A model generated the notes under the pieces. That model worked only from the letters and a program-made list of their open reading frames with translations. It searched no databases and was not told the origin of the DNA. From Rhizobium sp. Q54 (GTDB lineage: Bacteria > Pseudomonadota > Alphaproteobacteria > Reyranellales > Reyranellaceae), in the NCBI GenBank assembly GCA_945903635.1, contig CAMDOT010000017.1, forward strand, positions 1 through 47,283: DNA of 47,283 nucleotides. Direction: 5' to 3'. Below are positions 42,701 to 47,283 of this stretch, in pieces (position 1 is the stretch's first letter; each line of letters opens with the position of its first letter). The position numbers and the translations under genes are program-made.

Positions 42701-44004
42701 TAGGAGCCGGTGCCCTTCACCGACGCGAGCGGCGCACCGAGATCGAGCGACTCGATCCCGATAGCGCCGTCGCGCAGCGCGAGCCGCGCGGCGGCAGTGA
42801 CCTTTCCCGGCTGCGGCAGGCGTGGATCGAGCGTCGGCAGCGCGAGATCGTCGGCGCCGCCGTCCAGCACGATCGTGCCGGCCGGCCGCGTCGCAAGCGC
42901 GCTGAGATCGGCGCTGGCTTTCAGACGAAGGCCGCGCCAATTCGCGCCGCCGAGAAGTGCCGCGAAGGCGCCCGGCTCGGCAGCGTCGAGCGTGACCGTG
43001 GCTTCCAGCCGATCGCCGACGCGGTCGTAGCGGCCCGAGGCCACGATGCCGAGCGGGCCGGCGCTCAGCCGAGCGTCGCTGAAGGTAACCAGCGCATTGT
43101 CGACGGTCGCATCGGCGGCGAGCGAGATCGGTCCACGAGCGGCGTCGGCCAGCGGGCCACGCGGCAGGCCGGGACCGGCGGCTTCCAGCCGGACGGAGAC
43201 GGCTGTCGTGTTACCTTGCGGCTTCCATGTCGCCGCGCCGTGCGCCGTGGCGGCGTCGCCCGCCGACAGGCTGACGTCGGCACTGCCTTCCATCGCATCA
43301 CCACGTGCCGCGAGCCGCAGGCCGACGCGGTCCAGCTCCGGCCGCTCCAGCAGGGCCGCGATCACGCCACCCTGCCCTTCGTCGAGCGCGATCTGGCCGG
43401 CGACGGTGCGCCTACCCAAGTCGAAACGAATGTCCGCGGCGAGGTGGCCGGACCTGCCGTCGGTGCGATCGCCGGAGAGGCGCAGCCTGCCTTCCGCCAG
43501 ATCAGCCGGCAGGAACATGCTGCCTTGGAGCCGCCAGCGCGCGTCGGTGCGTGCCAATGCGTTAGCGATATGCAGGTCGTCGATCGATAGCGCCTGCAGG
43601 TCGATACCGACCGGTAGCCGCAGCGGCCCCTCTTCTGTCGGTGCCGTATCGGCCGCCTTCGCCGGCGCGGGCGCGCGCAGGAGATCGACGCGGGCCGCCG
43701 ACAGGGTTTCGATGCGCACCCGGCCCGACAGCAGCGACGCGAACGACCACCGCAGTTGTGCGTCAGCCACCGTGAGCCACGGGCCGTTCCGGTCGGCAAG
43801 CTCAATCCGCGCCACGCGCAGGTCGGTCGGGAAGAAGCCCGTGACGCCGCCCAGCTCGACGCGGCGGTCCGGTGTCGAGGCGGCGGCCGACACTGCCGAC
43901 GCGAGCATGCGCTGGCCCGGAGACGTCTGCAGAACGCCGAACGCGAGCGCGAGCAGCAGCACCACGGCACCAGTCGAGAACAGCAGGAAGCGACGGGCGC
44001 GCAT
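39766..44004 (-). CDS. tamB: Translocation and assembly module protein TamB
   Basis: 1412-residue TamB/AsmA-like protein, which spans the periplasm and works with TamA and in lipid transport to the outer membrane. One N-terminal membrane helix (about 7-27, FLLFSTGAVVLLLALAFGVL) anchors it. The rest is a long run of amphipathic beta repeats, closing with the TamB domain (DUF490) near the C-terminus, with RLVFTRGIVTLDNVDEIDPRLDFLA and PLIAITSAPALPPDEAMALLIFGK. Two insertions are unusual: a Pro/Lys stretch (VPPPPGQKRKAPPPPDA) and a Ser/Gly linker (SVGSSGSSGGSSGS). ATG 44004 shares a base with the TGA of the tamA gene (TGATG), giving translational coupling. A frame open to 44811 was not used. Confidence 0.93.
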   Translation of the reverse strand: MRARRFLLFSTGAVVLLLALAFGVLQTSPGQRMLASAVSAAASTPDRRVELGGVTGFFPTDLRVARIELADRNGPWLTVADAQLRWSFASLLSGRVRIETLSAARVDLLRAPAPAKAADTAPTEEGPLRLPVGIDLQALSIDDLHIANALARTDARWRLQGSMFLPADLAEGRLRLSGDRTDGRSGHLAADIRFDLGRRTVAGQIALDEGQGGVIAALLERPELDRVGLRLAARGDAMEGSADVSLSAGDAATAHGAATWKPQGNTTAVSVRLEAAGPGLPRGPLADAARGPISLAADATVDNALVTFSDARLSAGPLGIVASGRYDRVGDRLEATVTLDAAEPGAFAALLGGANWRGLRLKASADLSALATRPAGTIVLDGGADDLALPTLDPRLPQPGKVTAAARLALRDGAIGIESLDLGAPLASVKGTGSYVIATRIGEAKATVTLPSVAPLSAFAQQALTGSAIVDLTVRSEAGDLALGWQGTLRDFGAPAVPRDLVASTVDLAGSATLKRDESWSLADVRVASEGGTFTLAGRGRDSAGTLDLALDLPRIAALRPGVDGAMTATATVKFDKEIELALKAEARDLKHEGLASRRLSLAATTTFDETGAARGTVEASGDLLSQPLSLSGRFARDASGGIVVPVFQGNWASAVLDVANLAVTEARTTGHARLRMARLQELAPLIGTDLAGSIDAEVTADPVSSVGRLDVKVQGADLRSGGVAIGTLDLAGTIDDPAGIAKTDATLKTSRVAGAAGVSGLTGTIKGDRTDLDIALQATGARTNGTVVAKVALEGDQIRIALSRLDARHEGIPVALAGPTRVTIAGARVAIDPTNLRLGGGRLSVRGTLGPDASDLQLELAALPLSLLDALAPGTGLDGALQAKLRVQGPLDAPRIEATYAATNLRLRRKDAALLPSLSLQGKGTLVGRQATIDATLGAGGATRLALKGSATLPQGTGPIAATAALSGTLDAAPFAPLLGNDIRGIAGTIRPNVTLEIRGGKVTGTGTVDFSGGTVALPETGLRLSSGEGRLVLQGDTLQIQRLAFQTGGNGSVTTTGNLRLDATAGLGLDLAVAIRRALLVNRADLIATVSGDLKVTGSTAAGIDVAGPLTIDRADIAVGAAQSVDYPVLEVREINKPGVPAAVVPPPPGQKRKAPPPPDATPIRLALTIDAPRAVFVRGRGLDAEVGGRLQVSGAPSAPAVVGGLTLRRGEFTLGSRRLVFTRGIVTLDNVDEIDPRLDFLASTSVQSTTIGVAITGTPRAPLIAITSAPALPPDEAMALLIFGKPASSLSGFELVQVGQALAELTGNSPGDSVIGRLRRGLGLDRLSVGSSGSSGGSSGSAQQTGASSVSVEAGRYVAPGVYVGAKQGAAGNSSRGVVEVDVLDNVKVEGDVGADSRGRVGVKMEWDY

Positions 44005-45854
44005 CAGAAGGCCTGCCCCAGGCTCACATAAACACCAAACGGCGGATCGCCGCTGCGCCTGTTGAGCGGCAGACCGACATCGAGCCGGATCGGGCCGAAG
44101 TCGGTGTAGTAGCGGATGCCGCCGCCGGCGCCGACGCGGGGCGCAAACAGCGAGAAGTCGGGCAGGAAGCCAGGATAGGCGCTGCCGGCGTCGACGAAAC
44201 CGACGACCCCGAACGACTTGGCGATGCGCTGGCGCAGTTCCACGCTCGCCTCGACGACGCTGGCGCCGCCCAGCGGATTGTTGAACGCATCGCGCGGACC
44301 GGCGCTTTGATAGACGAAGCCGCGCACCGAACCGCCGCCGCCGGCATAGAAGAGCTTGTCGGGCGGGATGCCGCCGATGCTGAGAGCGGGCTCGGTGCCG
44401 AACGAGGCGCGCGTCGCCAGAACGGTGCGGCCGGGTTCGCCCTGCGCGAAATGGCTCAAGTCGAAGTAGCTGCGGCCGGTGAGCCGCATGATGGTGAAGA
44501 AATCGCCGCCGCCGCCGAAGTCGACCCACGGCGCGACGTCGAGCTGGAGCCTGTAGCCCCGGGTCGGGTCGAGGTCGCTGTCGGCCTTGTTCAGCAGCGC
44601 GGTCATCGGCACGCCGATCATGGTGTAGAGCTGGGTGATGCCGTTGCGGGTGATGCGAGCATACTCGCCGGCAAGCCCGGCCCGCGCCTGCCAGGACGGC
44701 GAGATCGTGCGGTCGATGCCGGCGTAGGCCGTGATGGCATTGCGCGTGTAGGCATCCAGCACTTCGCGCAGCACCGCGGCCTCCAGGCGCATGTCCTGCC
44801 CGGCGCGCCACCAGTCGGGTTTACGAAAGGCGGCCTGAAAGGCGAAGCCGGTATCGACGATCGCCAGGCCCTGGCCGATATGGTTGATCTCGGCCGACAG
44901 GCGCAGGCTCTCGGCCTCGCCGAAGAGATTGCGATGGACCCAGAAGCCGTTGACGGCAGCGCCGAGCTGGGTCTCGTAGCTCACGCCGAAGCCGATGGAG
45001 CGCTGCGGCCGGTCGGTGAGCTCGACGTCGATCGGCAGCTCGCCGTTCGGATCGAGGGTGGTCGCGGGCTTGATGCGCACTGCGTTGAAGGTGCCGAGCG
45101 AGGTGAGCTTGCCGCGCAGCAGGTCGACCTTGGCGGGATCGTAGGGCTCACCCTCAGTGAAGGGCACCCGCCGTTGCAGATAGGTCGTGTCGACCTTTTC
45201 GGTGCCCGAGAACCGCACCTTGCCCATCTTCGCCAAGGGTCCAGGTTCGACGATGTAGGTGACCTCTGCCTGCCGCGTGGCATGGTCGACCACGACCTCA
45301 CGCTTGGCGCTCGCCAGCGCATGGCCCTCCTTGCGCAGTTCGGCGACCACCTTGTCCTGGGCCGAAATGATTGCCGCGGCGTCGGCGGGATCGCCGGGGG
45401 CAAGGCCGATCTTGCCGCGATCGACATCGGGCAGCGACGCCATCGTCCCCGAGGGGCGGATCGCCACCGTGCCGATCTGGTACCTCGGTCCGGTGTCGAC
45501 AGTCATCGCGATGGATACCTGCGCGGAGTCCGGCTGTGCCTCCAGGGCATCCAGCGCCGCGGGATCGGCGATCGGCCGGCCGTCAACGCCGGCACCGACG
45601 GTCGCGTCATAGAAGCCGCGCGAACGGAGGGCTGTATTGACCCTCGACGACAGGGCCTGCGCGCCCTGGAGCAACGACAGGCTGTCGCCCGTGAGCGGCT
45701 GCTCCTTCTCGAAGGTTTCGACGAGCTGGGTGAGATCGGCGCTCATCGCTTCATCCCCCGTCACGGCGAGGACGATCTTCGCCGTCCGGGCCTGAATGGA
45801 CCCTGAAAAGAGCGCGACTACCAACAGAACAACTACAGGGACGGCAAACCGCAC
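44004..45854 (-). CDS. tamA: Translocation and assembly module protein TamA (BamA/Omp85 family)
   Basis: 616-residue outer-membrane protein with three N-terminal POTRA domains (about 35-285) and a 16-strand Omp85 beta barrel (about 290-616). The POTRA part contains VDTGPRYQIGTVAIRPSG and KMGKVRFSGTEKVDTTYLQRRVPFTEGEPYDPAKV. The barrel carries the conserved GGGGSVRGF motif (FYAGGGGSVRGFVYQ), which inserts in the barrel lumen. GTG 45854 starts a Sec signal (FAVPVVVLLVVALFSGSIQA) and has a clear GGGAGG ribosome binding site; the frame open to 46016 adds 54 unlikely residues. It forms an operon with tamB. Confidence 0.93.
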   Translation of the reverse strand: MRFAVPVVVLLVVALFSGSIQARTAKIVLAVTGDEAMSADLTQLVETFEKEQPLTGDSLSLLQGAQALSSRVNTALRSRGFYDATVGAGVDGRPIADPAALDALEAQPDSAQVSIAMTVDTGPRYQIGTVAIRPSGTMASLPDVDRGKIGLAPGDPADAAAIISAQDKVVAELRKEGHALASAKREVVVDHATRQAEVTYIVEPGPLAKMGKVRFSGTEKVDTTYLQRRVPFTEGEPYDPAKVDLLRGKLTSLGTFNAVRIKPATTLDPNGELPIDVELTDRPQRSIGFGVSYETQLGAAVNGFWVHRNLFGEAESLRLSAEINHIGQGLAIVDTGFAFQAAFRKPDWWRAGQDMRLEAAVLREVLDAYTRNAITAYAGIDRTISPSWQARAGLAGEYARITRNGITQLYTMIGVPMTALLNKADSDLDPTRGYRLQLDVAPWVDFGGGGDFFTIMRLTGRSYFDLSHFAQGEPGRTVLATRASFGTEPALSIGGIPPDKLFYAGGGGSVRGFVYQSAGPRDAFNNPLGGASVVEASVELRQRIAKSFGVVGFVDAGSAYPGFLPDFSLFAPRVGAGGGIRYYTDFGPIRLDVGLPLNRRSGDPPFGVYVSLGQAF

Positions 45855-46036
45855 GGCACCTCCCGTTCTGTCCGGTAGTTGACCCTTATGATGACGACAC
45901 AACGCCTGTCGACGTAATTGGATGCAGCATGATGCCGCTCCGCGGAAGATGGCAACTCTCGAGTATTCCTGGCGTTTGAACGACGATGGATTCGGCCCCA
46001 CGACCGCACCCACCATGCAAGAAAGGATTAGACAAA

Positions 46037-46225
46037 GTGACCCACTTCTGCCGACACGGCCGCCTGTTGGGCGCGATGCTGATCCTGACGACCGCCGCGA
46101 GCCTGGCCGGCTGCGGCGTGGTCGCGGCGCCAGTCCGTGTCAGCAGCGCCGTCGTCAAGGTAGTGCCGGTGGCAGGCGACGTCGTCGCGGCCCCGCTCGA
46201 CGTGACGGCCGACGTCATCGACTGA
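46037..46225 (+). CDS. Small lipoprotein (DUF6726-like)
   Basis: 62-residue lipoprotein. GTG 46037 is preceded by AAAGGATTAGACAAA, with AGGA at good distance; ATG 46076 is another possible start. The lipobox is SLAGC (Cys at about residue 23), and the mature part has repeated Val/Ala-rich stretches (VVAAPVRVSSAVVKVVPVAGDVVAAPLDVTADVID), which fold back as amphipathic segments. This is the pattern of the short alphaproteobacterial lipoproteins grouped as DUF6726; function not known. It is transcribed divergently from tamA. Confidence 0.78.
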   Translation: MTHFCRHGRLLGAMLILTTAASLAGCGVVAAPVRVSSAVVKVVPVAGDVVAAPLDVTADVID

Positions 46226-46234
46226 GCGCCGGTC

Positions 46235-46260
46235 GCGCTAAACCTGCGCGCTAAACCTGC
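46235..46260. repeat. 13-base tandem duplication
   Basis: Two adjacent copies of GCGCTAAACCTGC at 46235-46247 and 46248-46260, ten bases after the stop of the small lipoprotein gene. A slippage duplication in non-coding DNA; no other function is apparent. Confidence 0.8.
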
Positions 46261-46318
46261 CGGCCTACTGCGAGAGAGAGTGGACGACGCGGCAAGCCGT
46301 TCACGCTATGCTGGCGCC

Positions 46319-46708
46319 ATGTCCGATTCGCCCAAACTCGTCGCTCTTCGCAAATCCCTCGCCGCCGAGCCCGCCGCCGAAGGGCTGGCACCGGAGACCG
46401 CAAAGCAACTGGCCCACGGGGCCATCGCCAAAATCCTCATGGCCATCGAAAGCGGTGTCTGCCCGCTGGGCGACTGGGAGCGCCGGTGCCTGGCGGCGGC
46501 GATCACCAGCCTGCGTGGCGGCAAGACCAACGAGGCACGCACTCGGGCGCGCCAGGCGCTGTGGCCGGACGAAAACAGGCGCAACGCGGCAGTGTCCAAG
46601 TTTCCGCCGCGGCCGGGCATGATGACCCTGCCCGAGCTCAAGCGTGAATTTGCGGCGGCTCTTGCCATGCCGGGGCGTGGCGGCAGCCGGGACGCCAAAA
46701 CCACCTAG
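46319..46708 (+). CDS. Conserved small protein of unknown function
   Basis: 129-residue soluble protein, mostly helical, with KQLAHGAIAKILMAIESGVCPLGDWERRCLAAAITSLRGGKTNEARTRARQAL in outline, one Cys and many Arg/Ala residues. The arrangement of two helices separated by a Gly-rich turn resembles a TPR-like or four-helix unit. ATG 46319 fits the start of protein-like sequence; the frame from 46280 does not. I do not recognise a family. It ends 19 bases before the T-run of the terminator of the convergent Bax-inhibitor gene. Confidence 0.65.
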   Translation: MSDSPKLVALRKSLAAEPAAEGLAPETAKQLAHGAIAKILMAIESGVCPLGDWERRCLAAAITSLRGGKTNEARTRARQALWPDENRRNAAVSKFPPRPGMMTLPELKREFAAALAMPGRGGSRDAKTT

Positions 46709-46726
46709 ATTCCGTCCTCTCCCGCC

Positions 46727-46759
46727 AAAATAAAACGCCCGGATCTTACGATCCGGGCG
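46727..46759 (-). terminator. Intrinsic terminator of the Bax-inhibitor-1 gene
   Basis: On the minus strand, CGCCCGGATC, a 4-base loop and GATCCGGGCG form a perfect 10-base stem, followed by TTTTATTTT (46735-46727). It lies 24 bases past the stop at 46783. This is a textbook Rho-independent terminator; its stem could also act on the convergent gene ending at 46708. Confidence 0.9.
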
Positions 46760-46782
46760 TCGGCGTTAGTGGCGGAGGCCTG

Positions 46783-47283
46783 TCAGCGTCTTTGGCCCAG
46801 GAACATCATGAGGAACTGGAACAGGTTCACGAAGTCGAGGTAGAGGCTGAGGGCGCCGAAGATGGCGACCTTCTCGGCCGTGTCCGTGCCCCAAGCCGCG
46901 GCATACTGGTCCTTGATCTTCTGAGTGTCGTAGGCGATCAGCCCCGAGAAGATCAGCACGCCGGCGGCGGAGATGACGAAGCTCATCGTGCCCGACGGCC
47001 AGATCATGTTGACGATGCTTGCCAAGATCAGGCCGATCACACCCATGAACAGGAACTTGCCCATTGCCGTCAGGTCACGCATGGTCGTGTAGCCATAGAG
47101 GCTGAGCGCGCCGAAGGCGGCGGCCGTCACGAAGAAGGTGCGGGCAACCGAGGCGCCGGTGTAGGTGAAGAGCAGCACCGACAGGCTGACGCCCATCAGG
47201 GCCGTGACCGCCCAGTAGACCGCCTGGATCGCGCCGACGCTCATGGTCGCGGCGCGGAACGAAACCAGCAGCAGCAGGCCGAG
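46783..47283 (-). CDS. Bax inhibitor-1/YccA family membrane protein (5' partial)
   Basis: C-terminal about 166 residues of a BI-1 family protein, with at least five hydrophobic helices (among them LMGVSLSVLLFTYTG, TFFVTAAAFGALSLYG, FLFMGVIGLILASIV, FVISAAGVLIFSGLIAYDTQKI and LSLYLDFVNLFQFLMMFLG). The D-x-Q-K-I and LYLDFVNLFQFLL motifs are diagnostic: Asp residues form the pH-sensing pair of the BsYetJ-type Ca2+ leak channel. The frame stays open beyond the ATG at 47244 to the window edge (LGLLLLVSFRAAT), so the N-terminal part, about 70-80 residues by family length, lies outside. Confidence 0.92.
   Translation of the reverse strand, partial: LGLLLLVSFRAATMSVGAIQAVYWAVTALMGVSLSVLLFTYTGASVARTFFVTAAAFGALSLYGYTTMRDLTAMGKFLFMGVIGLILASIVNMIWPSGTMSFVISAAGVLIFSGLIAYDTQKIKDQYAAAWGTDTAEKVAIFGALSLYLDFVNLFQFLMMFLGQRR

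Noticed and set aside
44005-44811. Extension of tamB by 269 codons upstream
   Set aside because: It runs through tamA out of frame; the ATG at 44004 starts a membrane anchor and is coupled to the tamA stop.
40630-45806. Plus-strand long frames opposite tamB and tamA (e.g. 40630-42132, 42229-43590, 43872-45806)
   Set aside because: Antisense shadows caused by strong third-position GC bias; no domain features.

Overview
The window is high-GC, densely packed chromosomal DNA of an alphaproteobacterium. The signs are two Bug/TctC-type binding proteins, a PrtD/PrtE-like type I secretion pair, a TamA-TamB pair, Tat-type signal peptides and GC-rich codons. A Rhodospirillales- or Reyranella-like soil or freshwater organism would fit, but this is an inference from gene content, not a marker gene. 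About 40 genes are recognisable. I see no rRNA, tRNA, CRISPR array, transposase or integrase, and no gene that looks like a classical transcription factor.

Layout. Positions 1-5.9 kb hold housekeeping and mixed metabolic genes: a partial glutathione peroxidase, RidA, a lipoprotein, a phytanoyl-CoA dioxygenase-like oxygenase, a class III aminotransferase, a SpoIIAA-like protein, a GH25 lysozyme and a Tat-exported unknown. Positions 6.4-18.05 kb form a catabolic block. It holds an acyl-CoA-dehydrogenase-like monooxygenase, an ACMSD-like amidohydrolase, a fumarase/ASL-superfamily lyase, an LLM oxidoreductase, an SDR, a two-subunit hydroquinone 1,2-dioxygenase, a MATE exporter, a LeuC without LeuD and a GMC oxidoreductase. 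The dioxygenase large subunit shows a complete His-Asn-Glu-His iron-ligand pattern, so ring cleavage of hydroquinone-like compounds is the most specific prediction here.

Positions 18.05-31.2 kb hold a type I secretion HlyD and ABC pair, a GH5 glycosidase, a GntP-type permease, two Bug binding proteins, an MFS exporter, small membrane or hypothetical genes and a GST. The ABC gene is cut by one in-frame TAA codon. 

Positions 31.2-36.9 kb are visibly AT-richer and look horizontally acquired. They carry a compact four-gene minus-strand operon in the order HsdS, RecF/OLD-like ATPase, HNH endonuclease, HsdM. No HsdR is present. The ATPase-HNH pair resembles PtuA-PtuB of the Septu defence system, so the cassette reads as a modification system whose usual translocase-nuclease is replaced by a Septu-like effector. 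This is the most interesting object in the window.

Positions 37.2-47.3 kb hold a multicopper-oxidase remnant, a second SpoIIAA-like protein, an Ivy-like lysozyme inhibitor, a MORN-repeat protein, the tamA-tamB operon for outer-membrane biogenesis, two small genes and a Bax-inhibitor-1 family membrane protein that runs off the window end.
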